A stretch of 64,000 bases of DNA from Rhodanobacter humi (GTDB lineage: Bacteria; Pseudomonadota; Gammaproteobacteria; Xanthomonadales; Rhodanobacteraceae). The stretch is taken from positions 248,001 to 312,000 of the forward strand of contig NZ_JBGBPY010000001.1 in assembly GCF_041107455.1 (NCBI RefSeq), in the 5' to 3' direction. Positions 9,731 to 20,595 of this stretch are shown one piece after another. The position numbers and the translations under genes were made by a program. The first letter of the stretch is position 1, and each line of letters starts with the position of its first letter. The notes beneath the pieces are model-generated. The model searched no databases, was not told the DNA's origin, and was given only the letters and a program-made list of their open reading frames with translations.

Positions 9731-10726
9731 TCAGCGCTTGCGCGGCGTGGTGGCGGGTGATGCCGGCTTGCCGCGCGCGGGCGCCTTCGCAGCGGCGGTG
9801 CGCTTGGCCGCAGCCTTCGGTTTCGACTCGACAGGCCCTGCCGCAAGCGCAGCGAGTTCGCGCTTCAAGGCCGCCACTTCGCGCCGCAGCTCGAGGATTT
9901 CATCGGCGACTGCGCCACTGCCCTGCTTGCGCAGATCGCGGCGCAGCTGTTGCAGGCGTTCGCCCAGCGCCGAGACTTCCTCGCGGGTGGGCACGCCCAG
10001 CTCGCGGCACAGCTGACCGGTCTGCCGCTGCTGCAGCTGGCGCACGCGCATCTGGCTGTTGACCATCTCGCCGTAGGCCGCGCGGAAATCGTCGGACAGC
10101 GCGATCTCGGCATAGGCCTCTTCGGCGGCGTCCACCCACAGGTCGTACAGCGCCTTCAGCGACTCGATCGGCGGACTGGCCGCATCGCGCTGTGCCAGCC
10201 GTGCTTGCAGGCGTTCCAGCCCCTGTGCATTCGCCCGCTGGATCAGCGTCTGGTAGCGCGCGTTCGCCTCCAGCGCCACCTGGATCGCCGCCGTCAGCTC
10301 CTGCTGCTGCATCAGCTGTTCGCGATGCAGGCCGAACGCCGGCACCGGGCCGTTCGCCGCCGCCGGCATGGCGAAACCGCCGGACTGCATCGACTGCAGC
10401 CAGGCCTGCCACTGCTGCACGAAACCCTGCGCGGCGGTGTTGTCAATGCCGTTGAAGGCCTGGGTGAATGGCTGGTTGCCGGAGCCTGCCCAGGCGCGCA
10501 GCAGGCTCTGCCAGTCCGCGCCGGGCTGGCTGGCGCCGGCCGCCGCCACGCCCTGCATCCAGTCGAAGCAGCCCCTGAGGCCGGCCAGCGTACGCTCCAG
10601 TGCCTCGTTGCCGGCCGGTGGCGGCGCAGCAGCGGGTGGCGGTTGCAACTGGCGCAGCCACGCATCCCAGGATTGCTGGGCGAGCACCTGCCAGTCCTTG
10701 ATGAAATCGCCTGCCTGTCCGTTCAT
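9731..10726 (-). CDS. phaE: PHA synthase subunit PhaE (class III)
   Basis: Partner subunit that activates class III PhaC. The 331-residue protein is alpha-helical and Trp/Gln-rich near the N terminus (WQVLAQQSWDAWLRQLQ), has the PhaE-type segment YDLWVDAAEEAYAEIALSDD near residue 210, a coiled-coil (about 245-290) and a Lys/Ala/Pro-rich tail (about 300-331) resembling DNA-binding phasin tails. ATG 10726 is chosen; longer in-frame starts lack family similarity. It is the first gene after the pnp terminator, so its promoter should lie in the short gap at 10727-10780. Confidence 0.92.
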   Translation of the reverse strand: MNGQAGDFIKDWQVLAQQSWDAWLRQLQPPPAAAPPPAGNEALERTLAGLRGCFDWMQGVAAAGASQPGADWQSLLRAWAGSGNQPFTQAFNGIDNTAAQGFVQQWQAWLQSMQSGGFAMPAAANGPVPAFGLHREQLMQQQELTAAIQVALEANARYQTLIQRANAQGLERLQARLAQRDAASPPIESLKALYDLWVDAAEEAYAEIALSDDFRAAYGEMVNSQMRVRQLQQRQTGQLCRELGVPTREEVSALGERLQQLRRDLRKQGSGAVADEILELRREVAALKRELAALAAGPVESKPKAAAKRTAAAKAPARGKPASPATTPRKR

Positions 10727-10779
10727 CGCGCATCCTCGTCTGCCACGCATGCATCGTAGCAAAAGCGTGTTGCACGAAA

Positions 10780-10812
10780 CGAACGAGGCCCGGCATGGCC
10801 GGGCCTCGTTCG
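10780..10812 (-). terminator. Intrinsic terminator after pnp
   Basis: A perfect 15-bp stem (CGAACGAGGCCCGGC and its complement) with a 3-base loop begins 20 bases after the pnp stop. Only a short T-run (GTTTCG) follows on the minus strand, so release may be partial or the hairpin may protect the 3' end. Confidence 0.7.
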
Positions 10813-10831
10813 CGTTGCATGCAGCTCAGGC

Positions 10832-12937
<2,106 letters not shown>

Positions 12938-12956
12938 GGGCTCTGTCCTGTAAGGA

Positions 12957-13070
12957 GTGCGGCCACGAATGGCCGCTTTTCGATCTTCGCGTTCACGGAC
13001 GAACGCAGAAACCTTGAAGTGCGGCCACGGATGGCCGCTTTGTGACTTTCGCGCTCGGGTCGAACGCGAA
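12957..13070. repeat. Two tandem copies of a two-hairpin intergenic repeat (rpsO-pnp gap)
   Basis: Each unit pairs a GCGGCCA-NNNN-TGGCCGC hairpin (12959-12976 and 13021-13038) with a second hairpin, GCGTTC-ACGGAC-GAACGC at 12989-13006 and a diverged TTCGCG...CGCGAA version at 13048-13070. The same two-part unit, reversed, occurs twice at 19511-19632. Copy number elsewhere in the genome cannot be seen from here. Confidence 0.8.
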
Positions 13071-13072
13071 AA

Positions 13073-13342
13073 TCAACGACGGAGGCCGAGACGCTCGATC
13101 AGGCTCTGGTAACGGGCCAGGTCGCGGTCCTTGAGGTAGGCGAGCAGGCTCTTGCGGCGATTCACCAGCTTCAGCAAGCCGCGGCGGGAGTGGTGATCCT
13201 GCTTGTGCGACTTGAAGTGGTCGGTGAGGTGGTCGATGCGGGCGGACAGCAGCGCCACCTGCACTTCGGCGGAGCCGGTGTCGTTGGCCACGCGGCCGAA
13301 GTCAGCGATGATCTTGCCGGTCTGTTCTGCGGTAAGAGACAT
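13073..13342 (-). CDS. rpsO: 30S ribosomal protein S15
   Basis: Primary binding protein of the 16S rRNA central domain. The 89 residues carry the S15 signature ([42 protein letters not shown]). ATG 13342 is preceded by AAGGAAACAGG, a clear ribosome site. Directly upstream are a 48-base hairpin and a promoter candidate, so rpsO and pnp can probably be expressed apart from truB. It is followed by pnp, the usual order. Confidence 0.99.
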   Translation of the reverse strand: MSLTAEQTGKIIADFGRVANDTGSAEVQVALLSARIDHLTDHFKSHKQDHHSRRGLLKLVNRRKSLLAYLKDRDLARYQSLIERLGLRR

Positions 13343-13371
13343 GGTGATACCTGTTTCCTTGAAAAGGCGAT

Positions 13372-13419
13372 GCGAAGCTTGCGTGTGCACCGCTGTGGCG
13401 GCGCACACGCAAGCTTCGC
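13372..13419 (-). other. 17-bp perfect hairpin in the rpsO leader
   Basis: GCGAAGCTTGCGTGTGC pairs exactly with its complement across a 14-base loop that can itself form a 4-bp inner stem. It ends about 30 bases before the rpsO ATG and only a weak T-run (CCTTTTC) follows. It could be an attenuator, an RNase III target, or an S15-binding leader; the sequence does not decide. Confidence 0.75.
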
Positions 13420-13451
13420 CTGTTGGATGAAAGTACTGGAATAACTTGCTT

Positions 13452-13480
13452 ATTCTAGCCGCGCCCTACCCCTGCAACAA
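13452..13480 (-). promoter_or_regulatory. Candidate rpsO promoter
   Basis: On the minus strand a -35 TTGTTG (13475-13480) and a -10 TAGAAT (13452-13457) are separated by 17 bases. They lie between the truB stop and the rpsO leader hairpin. The -10 is identical to the one in front of the initiator tRNA. Confidence 0.55.
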
Positions 13481-13508
13481 GGGCAATGGCAGGCAAATCG
13501 GGGCCGAT

Positions 13509-14438
13509 TCACGGTGGCGGCAGGTTGAAACCGCGCAGGATGCGGCTGCGCCCCTCCGCATCCAGTTCCACGAGCGCCAGCAGGGCGCCGTCGCTGGCGA
13601 ACGCGGCGTGACACCCGCTGGCCCCGGCCACCACGATGGGCTGGCCGCGGACGATCGCCTGGCTCTGCACCTCGTCCAGCTGCAGTACCGGCCAGTCGGC
13701 CAGGCCCGCCGCCACCGGCAGCAGCCAGGCCAGCAGGGCCTCGTCGCCCTGCCCGGCCGCCTGCTCCAGTTGCTCCAGCGTGACCATGCGCGGTTCACGG
13801 AACGGCTCCACCCACACCCGCCGCAAGGCGGTGAGGTGGGCGCCGCAGCCCAGCGCCTCGCCCAGGTCGACCGCCAGCGAACGCACGTAGGTGCCCGAAC
13901 CGCATTCCACTTCGAACACCAGGCTGTCCGTCGTGCGCGAAAGCAGTTTCAGCCGGTACACCTCCACTTCACGTGGCGGCGCTTCCACCGCCTCGCCGCG
14001 ACGCGCCTTCAGGTACAAGCGTTCGCCACCCTGCTTCAGCGCCGAGTAGGCCGGCGGCACCTGCACGATGCGACCGCGCAGCGGCGCCAGTGCCGCCTCG
14101 ACCGCCGCCTCGTCCAACGCGGGCACGGGCCGCTCGCGCACGACCTCGCCCTCGCGATCGGCCGTGGTCGTGGTGATGCCCAGCCGGCATTCGGCCCGGT
14201 AGGCCTTGCGCGCGCCAAGCAGATTGCCAGCGAGCTTGGTGGCCTCGCCGAAGCACAGCGGCAGCAGGCCGGTGGCCATGGGATCGAGCGCGCCGGTATG
14301 GCCGCCCTTGGCGGCACGGAACAGCCGGCGCACCTCCTGCAAGGCCTGGTTGGAACTCAGGCCGGCGGGCTTGTCGAGCAGCACGATGCCGTGCAGATCG
14401 CGCCAGGCGATGCGGGGCAGCTTGCGTTCGCGGGGCAT
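13509..14438 (-). CDS. truB: tRNA pseudouridine(55) synthase
   Basis: Makes pseudouridine 55 in the T-loop of tRNAs. The 309 residues include the catalytic motif HTGALDPMATG with Asp52, the KAYRAECRLG segment, and GSGTYVRSLAVDLGEALG near residue 175; a PUA-like C-terminal domain follows. ATG 14438 is chosen over in-frame upstream codons that would run into rbfA. The gene lies 10 bases downstream of rbfA, the normal order in the nusA-infB cluster. Confidence 0.98.
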   Translation of the reverse strand: MPRERKLPRIAWRDLHGIVLLDKPAGLSSNQALQEVRRLFRAAKGGHTGALDPMATGLLPLCFGEATKLAGNLLGARKAYRAECRLGITTTTADREGEVVRERPVPALDEAAVEAALAPLRGRIVQVPPAYSALKQGGERLYLKARRGEAVEAPPREVEVYRLKLLSRTTDSLVFEVECGSGTYVRSLAVDLGEALGCGAHLTALRRVWVEPFREPRMVTLEQLEQAAGQGDEALLAWLLPVAAGLADWPVLQLDEVQSQAIVRGQPIVVAGASGCHAAFASDGALLALVELDAEGRSRILRGFNLPPP

Positions 14439-14448
14439 GGAGCTCGAA

Positions 14449-14820
14449 TTACGGTTCGTCGTCCGAGGACGCCACGTCGCCCGCATCGCGCAGCAGCGCA
14501 TCGATGCGTTCGCCCTTGTCCACCGAGTCGTCGTACTTGAAGCGCAGTTCCGGCACGCGGCGCAGCCGCATGCTGCGCGACAAGGCGCGACGGAACTCGC
14601 CGGCCAGCGTGTTCAGCGCCTTCACTGCCGCTGCCGACTGCTCGGGCAGCAGTGCGGTCACCCATACCGAGGCGTAGTCAAGATCGCGGCTCACCTCCAC
14701 GTCCGACACGCTGCACGACGGCAGGCCGTGGTCGCGCACCGCGGCGTGCACCAGCAGGCCGATTTCGCGGCGCAGTTCGGCGCCTACGCGGTCGGTACGT
14801 TTGAAGTCGCGGGAGGGCAT
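14449..14820 (-). CDS. rbfA: 30S ribosome-binding factor A
   Basis: Late-acting maturation factor of the 30S subunit, important for 16S 5'-end processing and growth in the cold. The 123-residue KH-type protein begins MPSRDFKRTDRVGAELRREI and contains VSDVEVSRDLDYASVWVTAL and LRRVPELRFKYDDSVDKGER, all typical. The C terminus is acidic. It follows infB across a 224-base gap filled with hairpin repeats and precedes truB by 10 bases. Confidence 0.97.
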   Translation of the reverse strand: MPSRDFKRTDRVGAELRREIGLLVHAAVRDHGLPSCSVSDVEVSRDLDYASVWVTALLPEQSAAAVKALNTLAGEFRRALSRSMRLRRVPELRFKYDDSVDKGERIDALLRDAGDVASSDDEP

Positions 14821-14837
14821 CAGAAACTCCGAAGACA

Positions 14838-15040
14838 AAATCCCTTCTCCCTTCGGGAGAAGGTGCCCCGACCTGCAAACGCCTGGAGCGTTTGCGGAAC
14901 GGCGAAAGCCGGCCCCGTCAGGGGTGAGCACCATGGATGGTGCGAATCAAGGGCGGATGAGGGTTCACGGCCCTGCACAAAGTTCCATGCAAGCCCTGAA
15001 CCCTCACCCCAACCCCTCTCCCGAGGGGAGAGGGGTTCGA
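14838..15040. repeat. Composite palindromic repeat between rbfA and infB
   Basis: The gap holds several hairpins: CCTTCTCCC-TTC-GGGAGAAGG at about 14844-14864, GCAAACGC-CTGGA-GCGTTTGC at about 14875-14895, GCACCAT-GG-ATGGTGC at about 14928, a 10-base inverted pair TGAGGGTTCA (14958-14967) / TGAACCCTCA (14997-15006), and CCCCTCTCCC-GA-GGGGAGAGGGG at about 15013-15035. A related CCCTCTCC...GGAGAGGG hairpin lies between fabH and fabD. Such CCCTCTCCC palindromes are common intergenic repeats in xanthomonads. Confidence 0.7.
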
Positions 15041-15044
15041 GACA

Positions 15045-17831
15045 TTACAAGGTGCGGGCGACTTCGATACGCTCGAAGCACTCGATCTGGTCGCCGACCT
15101 TGACGTCGTTGTACTGCTTCACGGCAATGCCGCATTCCATGCCACTGCGCACCTCGTCGACGAGGTCCTTGAAGCGCCGCAGCGACTCCAGCTCGCCCTC
15201 GAACACCACGGTGTTGTCGCGCAGCACGCGGATCGGCTTGCTGCGTTTGACGTGGCCTTCGGTGACCATGCAGCCGGCGACCGCACCGAACTTGGAGCTG
15301 CGGAACACGTCGCGCACCTGGGCGATGCCGATGATCTCCTCGCGGATCTCCACGCCGAGCAGGCCGGACGCCGCCTGCTTCACCTGGTCGATCACGTCGT
15401 AGATGATCGAGAAATAGCGCACGTCGAGGCCGGCGGTATCGATCACCTTGCGTGCCGAGGCGTCGGCACGCACGTTGAAGCCGATCACCAGCGCCTTCGA
15501 GGCCGCCGCCAGGGTGGCGTCGGATTCGGTGATGCCGCCGACACCAGCCGCGATCACGTTGACCTTCACGTTCTCGTTGCCGATCGCGCTCAGCGACTCG
15601 CGCAGCGCCTGCACCGAGCCCTGCACGTCGGCCTTGACCAGGATGTTGAGGGTCTGCATGGCGGCACCCTGACCCATCTGGGCGATGATGTCCTCCAGGC
15701 GGTTCGCCTTGCTGACCATGCGCGTGTCGCGGCGCTTCTGCGCGCGCTCCGCCGCCACCTCGCGTGCCAGCCGTTCGTCGGCCACCACCACGAAGTCGTC
15801 ACCGGATTCCGGCACGCCGGACAGGCCGAGGATCTGCACCGGAATCGACGGGCCGGCTTCCTGCACGGTCTTGCCGGTCTCGTCGACCAGCGCACGCATG
15901 CGGCCGAACTCGATGCCGCAAACCACGAAGTCGCCGCGCTTGAGCGTGCCCTGCTGCACCAGCACGGTGGCGACCGGACCACGACCGCGGTCGAGGCTGG
16001 ATTCGATCACCACGCCGGAGGCCGGGCCGTCCTCGACGGCGGTCAGCTCCATCACCTCGGCCTGCACCGAGATCGCATCGAGCAGGTCGTCGATGCCCAT
16101 GCCGGTCTTCGCCGACAACGGCACGAACGGCGTGTCGCCGCCCCACTCTTCCGGGATGACTTCGAGATTGCCGAGGCCCTGCTTGACGTGGTCCGGATTC
16201 GCGTCGGACTTGTCCATCTTGTTGATCGCGACGATCAGCGGCACCTTGGCGGCGCGCGCGTGCTGCACGGCTTCCGCCGTCTGCGGCATCACGCCGTCGT
16301 CGGCGGCCACCACCAGCACCACGATGTCGGTGGACTGCGCGCCGCGGGCACGCATCGAGGTGAACGCGGCGTGGCCCGGGGTGTCGAGGAAAGTGATCAC
16401 GCCCTTCGGCGTGTCCACGTGGTACGCGCCGATGTGCTGGGTGATGCCGCCGGCCTCGCCCGAGGCGACCTTGGTGCGGCGGATGTAGTCCAGCAGCGAG
16501 GTCTTGCCGTGGTCGACGTGGCCCATGATGGTGACCACCGGCGGACGCGGCTTCTTCTCGCCATCCAGCTCGGCGCTCTGGGTGTGTGCGGCCAGCGCGG
16601 CCTCGGCGTCGTTGGCATTGGCCTCGACCACGTTGTGGCCGAGCTCTTCCACCACCAGCACGGCGGTGTCGTGGTCGATGGTCTGGTTGATGGTCGCCAT
16701 CACGCCCATCTTGAACAGCGCCTTGACCACCTCGGAACCCTTGACCGCCATCTTCTGCGCCAACTCGGCGACCACGTTGGCATCGCCCACGACGACATCG
16801 CGCACGACGGCTGCGGTGGGTCGGGTGAAGCCATGCGCACCGCCTGAAGCCGAACCGCGCACGGCCTCGCGCACGGCACCCTTGCCGGGCTTGCCGCGCT
16901 TGCCGCTGGAACGGCGTGCGCGATCGGCTTCGCTCAGATGCAGTTCGCCGGAGGCGAAACGCTTGCCGCCCGGCGCGTCGTCGCGGTCGCGACCGCCACC
17001 ATGACGGGCCTTGCCGCGCGCACTGTCACCGGCGGCAGCAGCCGCCGGACGCGCCGGAGCGGGGGCGGGCGCCGGAGCGGGGGCGGGCGCCGGTTTGACC
17101 AGCTTTTCGCGCTTGCGCGGCTCGTGTACCTGCGGAACGATCATGCCGAGACCGCGCGTATCGAGGCGCTGCACCGCGGGCTGTGCCTCGTCGGCGGCGG
17201 GTACGGCGGTGACCGGCTCGGCCGCTTCCTGCGCCGACTCGGCGAGCGCTTCGGGCTCGCCCGCGGATTCGGGTTCAGCGGCGGAGGCAGCCTCGACTTC
17301 GGCCTGGCGGCGGCGCTCCTCGGCCTCTTCCTGCGCGCGCTGCTGCGCTTCCTGCTCGCGCTGCTGCGCTTCGTGCTTGCGCAGCTCGACATCGCGGCGC
17401 CCTTGCTCTTCCTGCGCGCGCTGCTCGCGCGACTCGGCCAGCTTGCGCACAGCCTCCTCGCGCTCGGGCTCGGCGCTGGCCTCTTCGGCGATCACGCTGC
17501 GCTTGACGTAGGTGCGCTTGGCGCGCACCTCGACGTTGACCGTCTTCGCCGTGGCCGCGGCACCGCGGCCGCCGGGCGTGGAAACCTTCAGTTCGCCGAC
17601 CGTGCGCCGCTTCAGCGTGATCTGGCGCGGGGCGCTGTCGGTGGTCTCCGCGACCGGCTCGTTCTTGCCGTGGGTACGGCGCAGGAAGCCCAGCAGCTTC
17701 ACCTTCTCGGTGCTGCTGATGACCTGCTCCGGGTCGGAGAATTTCATGCCGGCCTCGCCAAGCTGGCTCAGCAGCTTGTCGACCGGCAGGCCCAGTACCT
17801 GGGCGAGTTGTTTGATCGTGACATCCGACAT
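15045..17831 (-). CDS. infB: Translation initiation factor IF-2
   Basis: GTPase that places initiator tRNA on the 30S subunit and promotes subunit joining. The 928 residues contain an N-terminal IF2_N domain (1-52, [20 protein letters not shown]), a long charged Glu/Gln/Arg region (about 120-210), an Ala-Pro repeat (about 265-285), a second IF2_N-like segment (about 355-410) and the G domain from about 430 with [12 protein letters not shown] (G1), DTPGHAAF (G3) and NKMDK (G4), then domains II to IV. ATG 17831 is chosen; an extension to 17936 is low-complexity spacer. It lies downstream of nusA, as usual. Confidence 0.99.
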   Translation of the reverse strand: MSDVTIKQLAQVLGLPVDKLLSQLGEAGMKFSDPEQVISSTEKVKLLGFLRRTHGKNEPVAETTDSAPRQITLKRRTVGELKVSTPGGRGAAATAKTVNVEVRAKRTYVKRSVIAEEASAEPEREEAVRKLAESREQRAQEEQGRRDVELRKHEAQQREQEAQQRAQEEAEERRRQAEVEAASAAEPESAGEPEALAESAQEAAEPVTAVPAADEAQPAVQRLDTRGLGMIVPQVHEPRKREKLVKPAPAPAPAPAPAPARPAAAAAGDSARGKARHGGGRDRDDAPGGKRFASGELHLSEADRARRSSGKRGKPGKGAVREAVRGSASGGAHGFTRPTAAVVRDVVVGDANVVAELAQKMAVKGSEVVKALFKMGVMATINQTIDHDTAVLVVEELGHNVVEANANDAEAALAAHTQSAELDGEKKPRPPVVTIMGHVDHGKTSLLDYIRRTKVASGEAGGITQHIGAYHVDTPKGVITFLDTPGHAAFTSMRARGAQSTDIVVLVVAADDGVMPQTAEAVQHARAAKVPLIVAINKMDKSDANPDHVKQGLGNLEVIPEEWGGDTPFVPLSAKTGMGIDDLLDAISVQAEVMELTAVEDGPASGVVIESSLDRGRGPVATVLVQQGTLKRGDFVVCGIEFGRMRALVDETGKTVQEAGPSIPVQILGLSGVPESGDDFVVVADERLAREVAAERAQKRRDTRMVSKANRLEDIIAQMGQGAAMQTLNILVKADVQGSVQALRESLSAIGNENVKVNVIAAGVGGITESDATLAAASKALVIGFNVRADASARKVIDTAGLDVRYFSIIYDVIDQVKQAASGLLGVEIREEIIGIAQVRDVFRSSKFGAVAGCMVTEGHVKRSKPIRVLRDNTVVFEGELESLRRFKDLVDEVRSGMECGIAVKQYNDVKVGDQIECFERIEVARTL

Positions 17832-17957
17832 CGTGTTCTTTCTCCGCCGTTCCCGCGCTTGTCGTCCGTGCGGCTTCGCCTGCACGTACACCGCCGTCCC
17901 TGGTGGAAGGCCCGAGGCCTTCCTCGGCGCGCCCATCCCGGGCGCCGCCGTTCGCGG

Positions 17958-19463
17958 TTAGCCGCCCTTCTCCAGTTGCTCGATCATCGGTGCGCGCGCC
18001 GCCATGATCAGCGCCGCGGCGCGTTCCTCGGTCATGCCTTCGATGTCGATCAGGTCGTCCACCGCCTGGTCGGCGAGATCGTCGACCGTCACCACGCCGC
18101 GGGCCGCCAGCGCGTAGGCCGTGGTCTCGTCCATGCCGTTCAGCTCCAGCAGTTCCTCGCTGGGCTGGTGCTCGTCGATGGTTTCCTCGACGGCCAGCGC
18201 CTCGGTGAGCAGCGCATCGCGAGCGCGGGCGCGCAGTTCCTCGACGATGTCCTCGTCGAAGCCCTCGACCGCCAGCAGCTCGGCGCTGGGCACGTAGGCG
18301 ATTTCCTCGACGCTGGAGAAGCCTTCCTGCACGAGGATGTTCGCGATCTCCTGGTCCACTTCCAGCTTGTCCATGAACAGCTGGCGCGCGGCCTCCTGCT
18401 CGGCCTCGCTCTTGGCGGCGACCTGGTCCTGGGTCATCACGTTGAGCTGCCAGCCGGTGAGCTTGCTGGCGAGGCGCACGTTCTGGCCGCCGCGGCCGAT
18501 CGCCTGGGACAGCTTGTCCTCGGCCACCGCGATGTCCATCGAGTGCTTTTCCTCGTCCATGATGATGGACTGCACTTCGGCCGGCGCCATCGCGTTGATG
18601 ACGAACTGGGCCTGGTTCTCGTGCCACAGGATGATGTCCACGCGCTCGCCGTTGAGGTCGTTGGACACCGCCTGCACGCGCGAGCCGCGCATGCCGATGC
18701 AGGCGCCGATCGGATCGGTGCGGCTGTCGTGGGCCACCACGGCGATCTTGGCGCGGTCGCCCGGATCGCGGGCACAGCCCTTGATCTCGACCAGGCCCTG
18801 GCCGACTTCCGGCACTTCCAGCTTGAACAGCTCGATCATGAACTCCGGTGCGGCGCGCGACACGAACAGCTGCGGCCCGCGCACTTCGGACTTCACTTCG
18901 AACAGGTAGCCGCGCACGCGGTCGCCCACGCGCACCGACTCGCGCGGAATGGTCTTGTCGCGCGGGATGAAGGCCTCGGCGTTGCCGCCCAGGTCGAGGT
19001 AGATGTTGCCGCGCTCGACGCGCTTGACGATGCCGGTGATCAGCTCGCCCACGCGATCCTTGTAGGCGTCCACCACCTGCTGGCGCTCGGCTTCGCGCAC
19101 GCGCTGCACGATCACCTGCTTGGCGGCCTGCGCCGCGATGCGGCCGAACTCGGCGTTCTCGATCTGCGTCTCGATGTACTCACCCACCTGGGCGTCGGCG
19201 CGCTCGTCCAGCGCGTCCATCAGGCGCAGCTGGTAGAACGGCGACTCCATCTCGCCGTCGTCGGCGATGATTTCCCAGCGGCGGAAGGTCTCGTACTCGC
19301 CGGTGTCGTGGTCGATGGACACGCGGATGTCCGGCTCCTCGTCCGGATAGCGCTTCTTGGCCGCCGAGGCCAGCGCGGCCTCCATTGCCTCGAAGATCAC
19401 CTCGCGCGGCACGCCCTTTTCGTTGGCAACCGCGTCGACCACCAGCAAAAGCTCTTTGCTCAT
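17958..19463 (-). CDS. nusA: Transcription termination/antitermination factor NusA
   Basis: Binds RNA polymerase and nascent RNA, promoting pausing, intrinsic termination and antitermination. The 501 residues contain the N-terminal polymerase-binding domain (about 1-125, with DEEPDIRVSIDHDTGEYETF), S1 (about 135-200), two KH domains (about 230-345, with RTDPIGACIGMRGSRVQAV and IGRGGQNVRLASKLTGW) and two C-terminal acidic repeats (about 365-500), the gammaproteobacterial form. ATG 19463 is chosen. The 240-base gap from rimP contains two copies of the two-hairpin repeat. In E. coli NusA represses its own operon through leader terminators, and similar terminators are present here. Confidence 0.99.
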   Translation of the reverse strand: MSKELLLVVDAVANEKGVPREVIFEAMEAALASAAKKRYPDEEPDIRVSIDHDTGEYETFRRWEIIADDGEMESPFYQLRLMDALDERADAQVGEYIETQIENAEFGRIAAQAAKQVIVQRVREAERQQVVDAYKDRVGELITGIVKRVERGNIYLDLGGNAEAFIPRDKTIPRESVRVGDRVRGYLFEVKSEVRGPQLFVSRAAPEFMIELFKLEVPEVGQGLVEIKGCARDPGDRAKIAVVAHDSRTDPIGACIGMRGSRVQAVSNDLNGERVDIILWHENQAQFVINAMAPAEVQSIIMDEEKHSMDIAVAEDKLSQAIGRGGQNVRLASKLTGWQLNVMTQDQVAAKSEAEQEAARQLFMDKLEVDQEIANILVQEGFSSVEEIAYVPSAELLAVEGFDEDIVEELRARARDALLTEALAVEETIDEHQPSEELLELNGMDETTAYALAARGVVTVDDLADQAVDDLIDIEGMTEERAAALIMAARAPMIEQLEKGG

Positions 19464-19510
19464 TGCAACAACTCCATGGGCGCCGCACGGCGACCGATCG
19501 GTAACTTGGC

Positions 19511-19632
19511 TTTTGCGTTCGTCCTTGAACGCCGAGATCAAGAAACAACCATTCCTGGCTGCGCTTTAACTATGCTTTTGCGTTCATCCGTGAACGCGAA
19601 GATCAGGAAGCAGCCATCCATGGCTGCACTTT
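19511..19632. repeat. Two tandem copies of a two-hairpin intergenic repeat (rimP-nusA gap)
   Basis: Unit one (19511-19567) has GCGTTC-N6-GAACGC at 19515-19532 and an imperfect CAACCA-TTCC-TGGCTG hairpin at 19546-19561. Unit two (19576-19632) has GCGTTC-ATCCGT-GAACGC at 19580-19597 and GCAGCCA-TCCA-TGGCTGC at 19610-19627. A degenerate third piece (GCGACCATCCATGATCGC) follows near 19668. The units match the reverse complement of those at 12957-13070. Confidence 0.8.
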
Positions 19633-19703
19633 TCAGTATCCGTCCGTCCATGACCTGGCTGTGTACTGCGACCATCCATGATCGCATGGTTGAACGGGGC
19701 GAC

Positions 19704-20293
<590 letters not shown>

Positions 20294-20401
20294 CCCTGCT
20301 CCGTGCCGGAGCGTCCTCGCCGATGTACCGACTCCAGGCAGCTCCTCCGGCGTCCGCGCGGCATCAAAACCGGAACAGACGCGGCGCATCCTGCGCCCAA
20401 C

Positions 20402-20425
20402 AAAAAAGCCTCACGAGGAGGCTTT
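20402..20425 (-). terminator. Intrinsic terminator after tRNA-fMet
   Basis: AAAGCCTC-CTCGT-GAGGCTTT followed by further T residues on the minus strand, beginning 18 bases after the tRNA 3' end. It is the first of two terminators between the tRNA and rimP. Confidence 0.88.
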
Positions 20426-20442
20426 CTTGTCCAAGAAAGATC

Positions 20443-20519
20443 TGGTAGCGGGGGCAGGATTCGAACCTGCGACCTTCGGGTTATGAGCCCGACGAGCTGC
20501 CAGACTGCTCCACCCCGCA
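20443..20519 (-). tRNA. Initiator tRNA-fMet (CAU)
   Basis: A 77-base cloverleaf with encoded CCA, anticodon CAU, and the three G-C pairs of the anticodon stem (TCGGG CTCATAA CCCGA) that mark initiators. The acceptor arm is TGCGGGG / CCCCGCT, giving a U1-U72 mismatch instead of the C1-A72 mismatch of E. coli. Lack of a pair at 1-72 is what formyltransferase requires, so the role should be preserved. Its position upstream of rimP-nusA-infB matches E. coli metY. Confidence 0.97.
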
Positions 20520-20532
20520 TCAGAGTCCGAAG

Positions 20533-20561
20533 ATTCTAGCGGGACTTGCCATTTACCGCAA
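20533..20561 (-). promoter_or_regulatory. Candidate promoter of tRNA-fMet / rimP-nusA-infB
   Basis: -35 TTGCGG (20556-20561), 17-base spacer, -10 TAGAAT (20533-20538) on the minus strand. The start point would fall about 7 to 10 bases before the tRNA 5' end. A GC-rich ribosomal-type discriminator is not evident. Confidence 0.6.
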
Positions 20562-20595
20562 GCCTAGCAGAAGGACTTTCGATCAAATCCTTCGA

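Noticed and set aside
17832-17936. N-terminal extension of IF-2
   Set aside because: The in-frame extension reads through spacer sequence and lacks IF-2 similarity; ATG 17831 begins exactly at the IF2_N domain.
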